Below are positions 15,855 to 23,800 of a stretch of DNA of 32,942 nucleotides, piece by piece. Source of the stretch: Clostridia bacterium DTU030 (GTDB lineage: Bacteria > Bacillota > DTU030); assembly GCA_001513125.1 (NCBI GenBank), contig LFSN01000038.1, positions 8,890-41,831 of the forward strand, written 5' to 3'. The notes beneath the pieces were generated by a model. The model saw only the letters and a program-made list of their open reading frames with translations. It did not search any database and was not told the DNA's origin. The number at the start of each line of letters is the position of its first letter. Position 1 is the first letter of the stretch. A program made the position numbers and the translations under genes.

Positions 15855-17102
15855 TTAACAGCTTTCGTTTACCTTATCCATCCAGTCCTTACCTTCCACA
15901 ATCTTTGTCACCATCATTGCGGCAACGGTATCGCCGGTAGCATTTATGAGGGTGGCTGGCGGGTCAACCAGATAGCCGATGGTGGCAATGATGGGGAAGG
16001 CTTCGGGGGGAAAGCCGTACATGCTGACGATGAGCATTTCCCCGATTAAACCGCCACCGGGAACGCCGGACATGACTACACCGCTGAGCACGGCGATGAT
16101 AGTGGCAGTGACAAAGGTCCCCAGGCCGCTGAAGGGTATGCCGAAGATGCCAAACAGGAAGGAAATCTTTAGTATGGCACTGAGGCAGGAGCCGTCCATG
16201 TGGGCCGTTGCGCCGAAGGGAAGGACAATCTCCCGGATATCCTTGGGAATGCCAATTCTTTCTGCTGCGGCCAGGTTTACCGGTAACGTGGCGATACTGC
16301 TCTGGGTAGCCAGGGATGTTATTGCCGGGGGTATTATGTGTCTAAAAAAGCTTGTCACGCCCTTTTTCCCGGCGGCATAGTAGGCATAGGCGGCAAAGGC
16401 GATGAAAAAGTAGAGGCCACAAATGGGGTAGTAGATCAGCATTGCCCGGCCATAGGAGCCGATGAGCTGGGGACCAAAGGTGCCGACCAGGGAGGCGAAG
16501 TAGGCTCCCAGACCTATGGGAGCATAGTACATGATCAAGGATATCATTTTAATCATTGCTTCCGACAGTGCATTGAGGAGATTAACAAGGGGCTGCCCCT
16601 TTTCCCCCAGCATGATGATGGTAATACCGAAGAAAATGGAAAAGATGATTAGGGGCATCATGTTGCGCCTGGATATAAGATCGGGGAAATCGGTTACTGT
16701 TATCGCGGCCACGATTTGATCGGCAGTACTCAGGGGTTGCAGCTCTTCGGCTTCAGGAATGTCCAGGTGTACCCCCTGGGCGGGCGGGAAAACATTAACC
16801 ACGAAAATCATGAGGACCGAAGCTATAAGTCCTGTAACGACAAAAACTCCAAGCAGGGCTCCTAAAATTTTACCCAGCCTGTGCAGGCTGGCCATGCAGG
16901 CGACGGCACTGCTGATGGTGAGAAAGACAAGGGGAACTACAATGGTAAACATTAAGTTGATGAAAATATCGCCAAAGGGTTTTAGAATATCGGCATTTTC
17001 CCCCATAATCAGACCGAGGATACAACCAATTACAATGGACCCTAACAGGATAATGGGAAATTTGTAGGATTCCCAGCTGCTCTTAAGTCGTCCTTGTTCC
17101 AC
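15855..17102 (-). CDS. Dicarboxylate/amino acid:cation symporter (DAACS) family transporter
   Basis: 415 aa integral membrane protein with the glutamate-transporter fold. The first re-entrant hairpin carries the TQSSIATLPV motif at 266-275, TM7 carries HMDGS at 301-305 in place of the usual NMDGT, HP2 carries SGVPGGGLIG, and TM8 carries DPPATLINATGD at 380-391. Compared with GltPh, the residue equivalent to Arg397, which holds the substrate side-chain carboxylate, is Ala 383, and the Asp390 equivalent is Gly 376. The substrate is therefore probably not aspartate or glutamate; a neutral amino acid or other solute is more likely. Start GTG 17102 is preceded by GGAGGG with eight-base spacing. 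Sodium coupling is assumed from the family. Confidence 0.92.
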   Translation of the reverse strand: MEQGRLKSSWESYKFPIILLGSIVIGCILGLIMGENADILKPFGDIFINLMFTIVVPLVFLTISSAVACMASLHRLGKILGALLGVFVVTGLIASVLMIFVVNVFPPAQGVHLDIPEAEELQPLSTADQIVAAITVTDFPDLISRRNMMPLIIFSIFFGITIIMLGEKGQPLVNLLNALSEAMIKMISLIMYYAPIGLGAYFASLVGTFGPQLIGSYGRAMLIYYPICGLYFFIAFAAYAYYAAGKKGVTSFFRHIIPPAITSLATQSSIATLPVNLAAAERIGIPKDIREIVLPFGATAHMDGSCLSAILKISFLFGIFGIPFSGLGTFVTATIIAVLSGVVMSGVPGGGLIGEMLIVSMYGFPPEAFPIIATIGYLVDPPATLINATGDTVAAMMVTKIVEGKDWMDKVNESC

Positions 17103-17146
17103 TCGCTTTTCCCTCCTCGATTTATTGATTGCGGTGTCTCAAGGTA

Positions 17147-17155
17147 ATTATACCA
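17147..17155 (-). promoter_or_regulatory. Extended -10 promoter element for the symporter
   Basis: Minus strand TGGTATAAT (TGn plus perfect TATAAT). No good -35 lies 17 bases upstream, which is tolerated by extended -10 promoters. Confidence 0.5.
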
Positions 17156-17438
17156 CCTCCCCGGCCCATGACGGATCCCTGTATTTATAAATAGTTACTG
17201 TCTGGCTGGAATATACATGCAATTAATCATTTTCCTTACCGGAATTAGCATTTTCATAGAAGTCCCTAGAATAAGGGAAATGGAGTGGAAAATCTCTACT
17301 TTGGGTAGGGAATCTAGGCCCTTAGGCTTTATATATACGCCTATTGGGCCTATTATCCTTCTCCCGGCGGCAATTTTTACAAAAATGCTATATATAATTC
17401 ACCCTTGCCATCAGAAGATTGGCCTAATTTTGTCGCCG

Positions 17439-17488
17439 GTTGACTTCCCCCCTTACGGCAATTATAATGGAATAATTGATAAGTCAAC
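17439..17488. promoter_or_regulatory. Inverted repeats bracketing the marR promoter, likely operator
   Basis: GTTGACTT (17439-17446) overlaps the -35 element and AAGTCAAC (17481-17488) lies just after the -10; they are exact reverse complements. A MarR dimer binding each half or a looped pair would occlude RNA polymerase, so autoregulation is likely. Confidence 0.5.
17440..17468 (+). promoter_or_regulatory. Strong SigA promoter for marR-MATE
   Basis: -35 TTGACT, 17-base spacer, -10 TATAAT (perfect). It lies 36 bases before the marR start. Confidence 0.8.
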
Positions 17489-17503
17489 TAGGGCGGTGAG
17501 CCT

Positions 17504-17944
17504 ATGCAACGGAGTCTTGGACATCTGCTGTCCATCTTACACCGGCAATCCCAGGTTTATATTAATCACTCTTTGAAGACATTTAATATCACTTCCGCCG
17601 AGGCTGCCTTTTTGCTCTACCTTTATCAGAAGGATGGGGCTACCCAGGAGGAATTGTCCTCCTATTTATTCATAGATAGAGCGGCGACGGCCCGGGCCAT
17701 CAAATCCCTGGCAGCCAAGGGCTGGGTCATAAAGAGCAAGGACAGTACCGACAGGCGGTACAGGATCTACCTTACTGCAAAGGCCAGGGAACACAGGAAG
17801 CAAATCAGGCAGAGGGTGAAGGGCTGGAATGAGTTTCTCAGTGCCGGTATCGATAAAAGGGATGCTGCAACGGTCTTGTCTGTCCTGGAGAAGATGGTTG
17901 CCAAAGTTGAAGGGACAAACATAAAGGGGATGGAGGGCTGCTAG
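17504..17944 (+). CDS. MarR family transcriptional regulator
   Basis: 146 aa winged-helix regulator. The N-terminal helix is followed by the DNA-binding core TSAEAAFLLYLYQKDGATQEELSSYLFIDRAATARAIKSLAAKGWVI and the wing DSTDRRYRIYLTAKAREHRK, a classical MarR pattern. Start ATG 17504 has GGCGGTGAG upstream. It sits directly before a MATE exporter (stop at 17944, next start 17946), so it very probably controls that exporter in response to an exported compound. Its promoter is flanked by inverted repeats suited to a dimeric repressor, suggesting autorepression. The ligand is unknown. Confidence 0.9.
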   Translation: MQRSLGHLLSILHRQSQVYINHSLKTFNITSAEAAFLLYLYQKDGATQEELSSYLFIDRAATARAIKSLAAKGWVIKSKDSTDRRYRIYLTAKAREHRKQIRQRVKGWNEFLSAGIDKRDAATVLSVLEKMVAKVEGTNIKGMEGC

Positions 17945-17945
17945 C

Positions 17946-19328
17946 GTGAATAATGAAGTCAACCCATTGGGACAAGAAAGGGTTTCCAGGCTCTTGTTCA
18001 AATTTTCACTGCCGGCCATAGTGGGCATGGTGGTGAATTCCTTATACAATGTCGTCGACAGAATCTTTATTGGCAACTATGTGGGACCCTATGGAATAGC
18101 GGGGATCACCATCGGCTTTCCCATTATGATTATCCTGATGTCCATGGGTCTTCTCTTTGGCGTCGGTGGGGCCACCCTCTTTTCCATAAGATTGGGGGAG
18201 GGAAAGGTCGAGGAGGCTGAGGAGATTCTGGGCAATGCCTTTATCCTCTTGGTTATTGCCGGGATTCTTTTTATGATTCTAGGACAAATCTATTTGCGAC
18301 CCCTGCTGAGCGCCTTCGGTGCCAGTGAGGCAGTTTTACCCTACTCCATGGAGTACATGGAGATTATTTTCTATGGGGCAGTATTCCAGGTAGTCGGCAT
18401 GGGGATGAATAATTTTATCCGGGCCGATGGGAATCCTAAGATGGCCATGTACACCATGTTTTTGGGTGCGGGCCTCAATACTGTGCTGGACGCTTTATTT
18501 ATCATTGTCTTTGAAATGGGGATGGCCGGCGCTGCTCTGGCCACTATCCTGGCCCAGTGTGTCTCGGCAGGCTGGGTGGTGGCATACTTTCTTGGTCCGC
18601 GGAGCACCAACAAGCTGCGGCTCAGGTATATGAAGCTTAAACTGCCCATTGTAGTGGGTATAACTTCCGTGGGCATTCCGGGTTTTTCCCTTCAGCTGGC
18701 TAACAGTCTTTTGAATGTGATTCTAAACAAGAGCCTTTTCCTCTACGGTGGCGATCTGGCCGTATCGGGAATGGGGATAATAAACAGTATTATGACCATA
18801 ATACTGATGCCCGTAATAGGGATCAGGCAGGGAGTGCAGCCGATTATCGGTTTTAATTATGGGGCGAGAAGGCCCACCAGGGTAAAAACAGCCGTCAAAC
18901 TGGCCATCATGGCGGCATCGGCCATTGTCATTGCCGGTTATGCCATGATCAGGCTGTTTCCGGAACAGCTGGTTCGCCTCTTTAACGATACCCCGGAACT
19001 GGTTGAGTTTACCAGCACGGCCCTCCTGGCCTGGACCTTCTGCCTGCCCATAGTCGGCTTTCAAATTATTGCCTCCAGTTATTTCCAATGCATTGGAAAA
19101 GCCTTGATGGCCATGTTTTTGACCCTGACCAGGCAGGTGATCTTTCTTATTCCGGCCCTCCTCATTTTCCCAAAATTCTGGGGCCTAAAGGGGCTGGTCT
19201 ATGCTGCTCCCTTTGCCGATTTTTGTGCTGTACTGCTGACGGGTATATTCTTTCATTTAGCCATGAAGAACCTGGAGCGGGATTTGACCGCCAATAATCT
19301 GATTGCCCCCGGTGCAGCCGATGCCTGA
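17946..19328 (+). CDS. MATE family efflux transporter
   Basis: 460 aa, about 12 transmembrane helices, normal family length. The N-terminus LLFKFSLPAIVGMVVNSLYN followed by VVDRIFIGNYVGPYGIAGITIGFP and the middle segment GMGMNNFIRADGNPKMAMYT are clear MATE signatures of the clostridial MepA/DinF-like subgroup. It would export drugs or metabolites by sodium or proton antiport. GTG 17946 lies one base after the marR stop; GGAGGG in the marR 3' end is the ribosome binding site, so the pair is an operon and expression follows the marR promoter. Substrate unknown. Confidence 0.93.
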   Translation: MNNEVNPLGQERVSRLLFKFSLPAIVGMVVNSLYNVVDRIFIGNYVGPYGIAGITIGFPIMIILMSMGLLFGVGGATLFSIRLGEGKVEEAEEILGNAFILLVIAGILFMILGQIYLRPLLSAFGASEAVLPYSMEYMEIIFYGAVFQVVGMGMNNFIRADGNPKMAMYTMFLGAGLNTVLDALFIIVFEMGMAGAALATILAQCVSAGWVVAYFLGPRSTNKLRLRYMKLKLPIVVGITSVGIPGFSLQLANSLLNVILNKSLFLYGGDLAVSGMGIINSIMTIILMPVIGIRQGVQPIIGFNYGARRPTRVKTAVKLAIMAASAIVIAGYAMIRLFPEQLVRLFNDTPELVEFTSTALLAWTFCLPIVGFQIIASSYFQCIGKALMAMFLTLTRQVIFLIPALLIFPKFWGLKGLVYAAPFADFCAVLLTGIFFHLAMKNLERDLTANNLIAPGAADA

Positions 19329-19351
19329 CAGGAAAGAATATTCATTACAAA

Positions 19352-19380
19352 GAAGGAATTTTTCGGCAGTGGGTGAATTA
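19352..19380 (+). promoter_or_regulatory. Candidate SigH promoter for the cyclase gene
   Basis: GAAGGAATT, 11 bases, GGTGAATTA. It matches every fixed and degenerate position of RnAGGAwWW-N11/12-RnnGAATww and ends 32 bases before the start codon. It is the best SigH match in the window. Confidence 0.7.
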
Positions 19381-19412
19381 TTGAACTAAAAACTATCCAG
19401 GGGTGATGAATA

Positions 19413-20066
19413 ATGAGGATTATCGACCTGTCCCAACCGTATAAGATGGGAATGGCCCAGTTTCCTGGCACGCCGGATCTCGATGTGAAGCAGATTGCCA
19501 AGATAGAGGATGGCGGTTTCCGGATAACAGACTTCCATGCCATCGTCCATGTGGGCACCCACTGCGATGCCCCGGCCCATTGTGTACCCGGTGCCCCCAC
19601 CATGGAGGCCTTCCCCATTGACACCTTCATTGGGGAAGCCGTCATCGTCGATGCCTGTGTCGATGAAAGCAGGGAGATCGGGGTTGAGGTCCTGAAAGGG
19701 CACGATATCAAGGAAGGGGATATTGTCCTGATCCGGACGGGCTACTGCAAGTACTGGGAGGATCCGGCCTATGTGGAGGATGCCCCCTATCTAACGGAAG
19801 AACTGGCTCGCAAATTGGCGGAACTGAAGGTGAAGGCGGTGGGTATGGATTTCCTCTCCCCCGACCGGGTGGACAGCACCACCTCCCCCGTCCATCACAT
19901 TCTCATGGAGAATAACATCATTATCATTGAAAACCTGGCCAATCTCAAAGAGATCGATGTGCCCAGGGTATTTTTCGCCGCCCCGCCCATCCTGATCGAC
20001 AAGGCCGATGGCGGCTTTACCAGGGCCTTTGCCATTATTTTTGATGACAACTGCTGCTGCAGGTAG
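19413..20066 (+). CDS. Cyclase/kynurenine formamidase-like metal hydrolase
   Basis: 217 aa. The metal-binding motif HVGTHCDAPAH (H46, H50, D52, H56) is the HxGTHxDxPxH signature of the cyclase family, which includes KynB and isatin hydrolase; E173 in IIIIENLANL is a likely further active-site residue. The N-terminal RIIDLSQPYKMGMAQFPGTP is also typical. Members hydrolyse amide, imide or lactam substrates with Mn or Zn. No other tryptophan-catabolic gene is nearby, so kynurenine formamidase is not claimed. The unusual C-terminus NCCCR has three consecutive cysteines. GGGGTGATGAATA precedes the ATG. It follows the MATE gene by 84 bases but has its own SigH-type promoter. Confidence 0.88.
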   Translation: MRIIDLSQPYKMGMAQFPGTPDLDVKQIAKIEDGGFRITDFHAIVHVGTHCDAPAHCVPGAPTMEAFPIDTFIGEAVIVDACVDESREIGVEVLKGHDIKEGDIVLIRTGYCKYWEDPAYVEDAPYLTEELARKLAELKVKAVGMDFLSPDRVDSTTSPVHHILMENNIIIIENLANLKEIDVPRVFFAAPPILIDKADGGFTRAFAIIFDDNCCCR

Positions 20067-20425
20067 AAAGAGCTTTTCCCTGGCCAAGAAGAGGGTTTAA
20101 GGGTAAGGGATAGAAGTATGGGGGAAGCCGCAGACAGGCTTCCCCTTGTTAAATGGCCTGGCCTTTTGGTTGGGCCATTTATTAAGTGAGGTTCATGCAT
20201 TTCGGTCCTCAGAACCCCTCGCCTGCGCTCTTTTATCCTGTGTCTCAATGCTGTTCCGGGTTACTTCCGGTAATGCGCAATGTGGTGTACCATGGGTGCA
20301 CAACCCTACTGTCCTGTGGAATGTTTTGTGCCACAATATAGCTTTGCCGTATATCATATCCCCAAATTAAATTATGGGGTAGCCCAAGGATTGTAAGAAT
20401 AAGGTAATGTACTGGAGTGAATTAA
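20067..20425. other. 359-bp gap before nth
   Basis: It contains the terminator and the AAATGGCC/GGCCATTT repeat in its first third. The remainder (20181-20425) has no convincing gene, tRNA or recognised RNA. A short open frame at 20146-20370 lacks a ribosome binding site and resembles nothing. A poor -35/-10 pair (TTGTGC, 18 bases, TATATC) near 20330 may drive nth. Confidence 0.35.
20120..20145 (+). terminator. Intrinsic terminator after the cyclase gene
   Basis: GGGGAAGCC, loop GCAGACA, GGCTTCCCC, then TTGTTAAAT. A second inverted repeat follows (AAATGGCC at 20151-20158 and GGCCATTT at 20173-20180). Confidence 0.75.
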
Positions 20426-21064
20426 ATGGACCAGAGGACAAAGAAGATCCTTGCCATACTAGAAAAAGAATATGGGGACCTGAAGCCGGGGCTGACCTAT
20501 GAAAGCCCCTTTCAGCTCCTCATCGCCGTCATCCTCTCGGCCCAGTGCACCGATGTGCGGGTGAACAAGGTGACGTCCCGCTTGTTTGCCAAATATAAGA
20601 CTCCTGAAGATTTTGTGAAACTCGAGCAGGCTGAACTTGAAGAGGAGATCCGGGAGTGCGGCCTCTTCCGGAATAAGGCGAAGAATATCAGGGAGACCTG
20701 TGCCATTTTAGTGGAAAAATATGGGGGCCAGGTACCCTCTGCCCGGGAGGAGCTCATGTCTTTGCCGGGAGTGGGGCGAAAGTCGGCCAATGTAATCCTC
20801 AGCCAGGCCTTCGGCCAGGATGCCCTGGCCGTCGATACCCATGTTTTCCGGGTCAGCCACCGGCTGGGCCTGGCCCGGGGCAAGACTCCCCTGGCCACAG
20901 AGCGGGAATTGCAGCAGGTTATTCCCCGTTCCCAATGGTCCCAGGCCCATCTCTGGCTCATCTGGCACGGCCGCCAGGTGTGCCGGGCCCAGAGGCCCCG
21001 CTGCGATGAATGTCCCCTGCAGGAATACTGCCCAGCGGGGCAGGCGGAGGAGGAAGGGGCATGA
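20426..21064 (+). CDS. nth: Endonuclease III
   Basis: 212 aa DNA glycosylase/AP lyase that removes oxidised pyrimidines. The helix-hairpin-helix LPGVGRKSA (113-121) contains catalytic Lys 119; catalytic Asp 137 is in VDTHVFR. The C-terminal 4Fe-4S cluster ligands are C186, C193, C196 and C202 (C-x6-C-x2-C-x5-C). All key residues are present. ATG 20426 starts it; the preceding GGAGTGAATTA gives a moderate ribosome binding site. Its TGA overlaps the ATG of queG (ATGA), so the two genes are translationally coupled. Confidence 0.96.
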   Translation: MDQRTKKILAILEKEYGDLKPGLTYESPFQLLIAVILSAQCTDVRVNKVTSRLFAKYKTPEDFVKLEQAELEEEIRECGLFRNKAKNIRETCAILVEKYGGQVPSAREELMSLPGVGRKSANVILSQAFGQDALAVDTHVFRVSHRLGLARGKTPLATERELQQVIPRSQWSQAHLWLIWHGRQVCRAQRPRCDECPLQEYCPAGQAEEEGA

Positions 21065-22164
21065 GGCTGAAAGAAGCACTTTTTTGTTATGCCCGGGAGA
21101 TAGGCATCGACCTCATGGGGATTACCGGCGCCGAGGCCTTCCCGGCAGCCCGGCAGACTTTGGCGGACCGGCGCCGGCAGGGCCTTTATGCCCCCTTTGC
21201 TCCCCGGGATCTGGTCCGGGCTTGCGACCCTGCCCTTAGTTTGCCCGGAGCCAGGAGTATCATTGCCGTGGGCCTGGGCTACTACCAGGGCAAGCTGTCT
21301 CCTCCCCCTGGTCACCGGGGGAAGCTTGCCCGGATCGCCTGGGGGGAGGATTATCACCGGGTAGTGGGGGCAAAACTGACCCTGCTCCAGGACTTTTTAC
21401 AGCGGGAGGTGCCCGGCTCCCGGAATCTTGCCTTCGTTGATACCGGACCCCTCTTGGACAAGGAGGTTGCCAGGCGGGCCGGCCTGGGCTGGTTCGGCAA
21501 GAATACCCTTCTCCTAACCCGGTTGGGCTCCTGGGTGGTCCTGGGGGGAATACTGACTACAATTGAGCTTCCACCCACTTCTCCCCAGGGGAAGGATTGT
21601 GGAGCTTGTGACCTCTGCCTGCGGGCCTGTCCCACTGGCGCCCTGCTGGCTCCCGGGGTACTGGATCCCGACCGCTGCCTTTCCTGCCTCACCCAACAGA
21701 AAGGCTTCTTCCCCCTGGAGCTGCGGCGGGCCCTGGGTCTTCGCCTCTATGGCTGTGATACCTGCCAGGAGGTGTGCCCCCACAATCGCCATGCTCCCGT
21801 TACGTCAGAGCCGGCCTTTTTCCCCCGGGGGCAGGAACACCGACCCCAGCTGGCAGAGCTTTTGGTCATGAACAACCGGGAGTTTAAAGGGGCCTTTGGC
21901 GCCAGTGCCGCCGGCTGGCGGGGAAGGACTGTCCTCCAGCGCAATGCCCTGTTGGCTGTAGGGAACCTGGGTGAACCCGATTTTCTACCCCTGTTGAAAA
22001 ACTGCCTCCAGGATTCCCGGCCCATTATCCGCGGCCATGGGGCCTGGGCCCTGGGACGGCTGGGAGGCAGGCGGGCCAGGGAGGCACTGGAAAGGGCCCT
22101 GGCCGGGGAAGGGGATCCCCAGGTGCAAAGGGAAATCCGCCTGGCTCTGGCAGGAAATATTTAG
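21061..22164 (+). CDS. queG: Epoxyqueuosine reductase
   Basis: 367 aa from ATG 21061, overlapping the nth stop by four bases; GGAGGAAGGGGC ends nth and serves as ribosome binding site. It performs the last step of queuosine synthesis in tRNA, reducing epoxyqueuosine with a cobalamin cofactor. The N-terminal DUF1730-type domain leads to the active-site segment FVDTGPLLDKEVARRAGLGW (Asp 127). Two 4Fe-4S clusters are coordinated by C180, C183, C186, C190 and by C206, C209, C232, C235, C239 (one spare). The C-terminal region has HEAT-like repeats (ALLAVGNLG, HGAWALGRLGG). The cobalamin requirement links it loosely to cobO in this window. Confidence 0.95.
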   Translation: MRLKEALFCYAREIGIDLMGITGAEAFPAARQTLADRRRQGLYAPFAPRDLVRACDPALSLPGARSIIAVGLGYYQGKLSPPPGHRGKLARIAWGEDYHRVVGAKLTLLQDFLQREVPGSRNLAFVDTGPLLDKEVARRAGLGWFGKNTLLLTRLGSWVVLGGILTTIELPPTSPQGKDCGACDLCLRACPTGALLAPGVLDPDRCLSCLTQQKGFFPLELRRALGLRLYGCDTCQEVCPHNRHAPVTSEPAFFPRGQEHRPQLAELLVMNNREFKGAFGASAAGWRGRTVLQRNALLAVGNLGEPDFLPLLKNCLQDSRPIIRGHGAWALGRLGGRRAREALERALAGEGDPQVQREIRLALAGNI

Positions 22165-22187
22165 GGGCGAAAATAGTTATTCTGTGG

Positions 22188-22228
22188 AAAAAATCCTCCT
22201 GGCTGTCGGGAAAAGGAGGATTTTTTTT
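22188..22228 (+). terminator. Strong intrinsic terminator after queG
   Basis: AAAAAATCCTCC (22188-22199) pairs with GGAGGATTTTTT (22215-22226), ending in eight T residues. It closes nth-queG. Confidence 0.9.
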
Positions 22229-22275
22229 CTGGTAGTAGAAAGGTAATTCGGAATGAGAAAAAGGAGAGTGGCATT

Positions 22276-22932
22276 ATGGACGATAACTTATTGGGGCTCC
22301 TGATTTCCTACGGATATGTTTTTGGGATTCTACTCATGGGGGAAGGAATTCGGAAGCTCTGGCAGCTTTCCCCGGAGTTTACCCGGAAGTTTGTCCACAT
22401 CGGGGTGGGCAACTGGTATATCCTGGCCCTGCTTCTTTTTACCAGCAAGGTCTATGCCCTTATTCCCCCCCTTACCTTCATTGTTCTCAATTATATTTCT
22501 TACCGGCAAAAGATCTTTAAAGCCATGGAGTTGACGGACAGCAGCAATCTGGGCACCGTTTATTTTCCCATTTCCTTGAGCATTTTGGTGTGGCTGACCT
22601 GGGATACAGCCCCCTACCTGGGTGGAGTGGGTATTATGGCCATGACCTGGGGGGACGGTTTCGCCGCCATCGTGGGACAGAATTGGGGGAGGCGGCTTTA
22701 CAGCATCTTTGGGAACAGGAAGAGTCTTGAGGGGTCCCTGGCCATGTTTCTCTTTTCCTTCCTGGCCATCACCCTGTTTTTGACTGCCTTTTCTCCCCTC
22801 CCTCTTCCGACCGCTGTCTTGCAGGCAATTCTCCTGGCCGGAGTGGCCACCGTTGTGGAGGCCCTTTCGGGAGCCGGCCTGGATAACCTTCTGGTGCCCC
22901 TGCTGACATCAGGCGTTGCACTAATATTGTAG
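22276..22932 (+). CDS. Dolichol/phytol kinase-like membrane protein (SEC59/VTE5 type)
   Basis: 218 aa with about six hydrophobic helices. Conserved blocks are RKFVHIGVGNW (37-47), NLGTVYFPISL (91-101), WGDGFAAIVGQNWGRR (125-140), KSLEGS (149-154) and VVEALSGAGLDNLLVP (193-208), the pattern of CTP-dependent polyprenol kinases: dolichol kinase SEC59 and plant phytol kinase VTE5. The family also resembles phosphatidate cytidylyltransferase, an alternative reading. The likely reaction is phosphorylation of a lipid or isoprenoid alcohol at the membrane. GGAG precedes the ATG. The next gene, 27 bases on, is VTE6-like, strongly suggesting sequential kinases. Substrate is inference. Confidence 0.82.
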   Translation: MDDNLLGLLISYGYVFGILLMGEGIRKLWQLSPEFTRKFVHIGVGNWYILALLLFTSKVYALIPPLTFIVLNYISYRQKIFKAMELTDSSNLGTVYFPISLSILVWLTWDTAPYLGGVGIMAMTWGDGFAAIVGQNWGRRLYSIFGNRKSLEGSLAMFLFSFLAITLFLTAFSPLPLPTAVLQAILLAGVATVVEALSGAGLDNLLVPLLTSGVALIL

Positions 22933-22959
22933 CTGTCTTTGGAGAAAGGGGAAGATATT

Positions 22960-23763
22960 ATGTACATGCTTTTGTGGGGGCTGGGGGCCAGTGCCCTGGT
23001 GGCGGGGGTCGGATATCGAAAGGGTTCCCTGTCAGAAAGCGGCTTTGTGGGTGCACTCCTGGTAGGCACCCTGGTCATGGGTTTTGGCGGCCCCCTCTGG
23101 TTCTGTATGCTGCTGACCTTTTTTATTTCTGGCAGCGCCCTCTCCCACTATAAAAGGGAGAGGAAGGGAGAGGTAGAGGCCAATTTTGCCAAAACCGGGA
23201 GGCGGGATTTTGGCCAGGCCCTGGCCAATGGGGGGCTGGGCAGCCTCCTGGCGGTCCTGTCCCGCACCCTCCTCTCCCCGGGGGCGGCCTTTGCCATGTT
23301 TCTGGGGGTAATGGCCACCGTCAGCGCCGATACCTGGGCCACCGAGATCGGGGTCCTGAGCAAACAAAAGCCTCGCTCGGTGTTGACCTGGCAGGAGGTA
23401 CCGCCGGGAACCAGCGGTGGTGTTTCCCTCCTGGGCACCGGTGCTGCCGCCCTGGGGGCCCTCCTGGTGGGTTTGGTGGCCCAAATAGGGCTTATGTTTT
23501 CCGGTGCCCCTGGCCTCCCTGGGGATAAAATCCTGCTGGCGGCCCTGGTGGGGGGCCTGGCCGGCTGTTTCACCGACAGCCTGCTGGGGGCATCCTGCCA
23601 GCTTATTTTCCGCTGCTCCACCTGTGGAGCCGAAACGGAGAAAAGGGAACACTGCGGGCGGGAGACCGAGTATCTCCGGGGATGCCGCTGGCTCAACAAT
23701 GACATGGTCAATCTCCTGGCTTCGGGAGTGGGAGGGTTGGTGGCCTTCATCTACCTGGCCTGA
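22960..23763 (+). CDS. DUF92 family membrane protein (VTE6/TMEM19 type)
   Basis: 267 aa from ATG 22960, preceded by GGAGAAAGGGG; an upstream in-frame TTG at 22939 is less plausible. Signatures are GFVGALLVGTLVMGFGG, a basic loop KRERKGEVEANFAKTGRRDF, the conserved SADTWATEIG and GTSGGVSLLGT segments, and GCFTDSLLGA. The plant homologue VTE6 phosphorylates phytyl-phosphate to the diphosphate. A non-typical Cys-rich loop near the C-terminus (CSTCGAETEKREHCG) may bind zinc. It is co-oriented with and adjacent to a VTE5-like gene, so together they could convert an isoprenoid alcohol to its diphosphate. The biochemical claim for the bacterial protein is inference. Confidence 0.85.
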   Translation: MYMLLWGLGASALVAGVGYRKGSLSESGFVGALLVGTLVMGFGGPLWFCMLLTFFISGSALSHYKRERKGEVEANFAKTGRRDFGQALANGGLGSLLAVLSRTLLSPGAAFAMFLGVMATVSADTWATEIGVLSKQKPRSVLTWQEVPPGTSGGVSLLGTGAAALGALLVGLVAQIGLMFSGAPGLPGDKILLAALVGGLAGCFTDSLLGASCQLIFRCSTCGAETEKREHCGRETEYLRGCRWLNNDMVNLLASGVGGLVAFIYLA

Positions 23764-23800
23764 GGGGGGAGGAGATTACCAGCGGCGAGGTGAAGCGAAG

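Larger units (their letters stand above)
17103..17503. other. Divergent promoter region between symporter and marR
   Basis: 401 bases, relatively AT-rich. It holds the symporter extended -10 element near 17150, the marR promoter at 17440-17468 and its bracketing inverted repeats. The short inverted repeat CCCT-AGAATA-AGGG at 17262-17276 is also present. A 119-codon open frame crossing the marR start is not convincing as a gene. Confidence 0.5.

Noticed and set aside
17217-17576. 119-codon open frame before and across the marR start
   Set aside because: It covers the marR promoter and inverted repeats, has no ribosome binding site and no recognisable family.
20146-20370. 74-codon open frame in the gap before nth
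   Set aside because: Low-quality composition and no ribosome binding site; it begins within the inverted repeat after the cyclase terminator.
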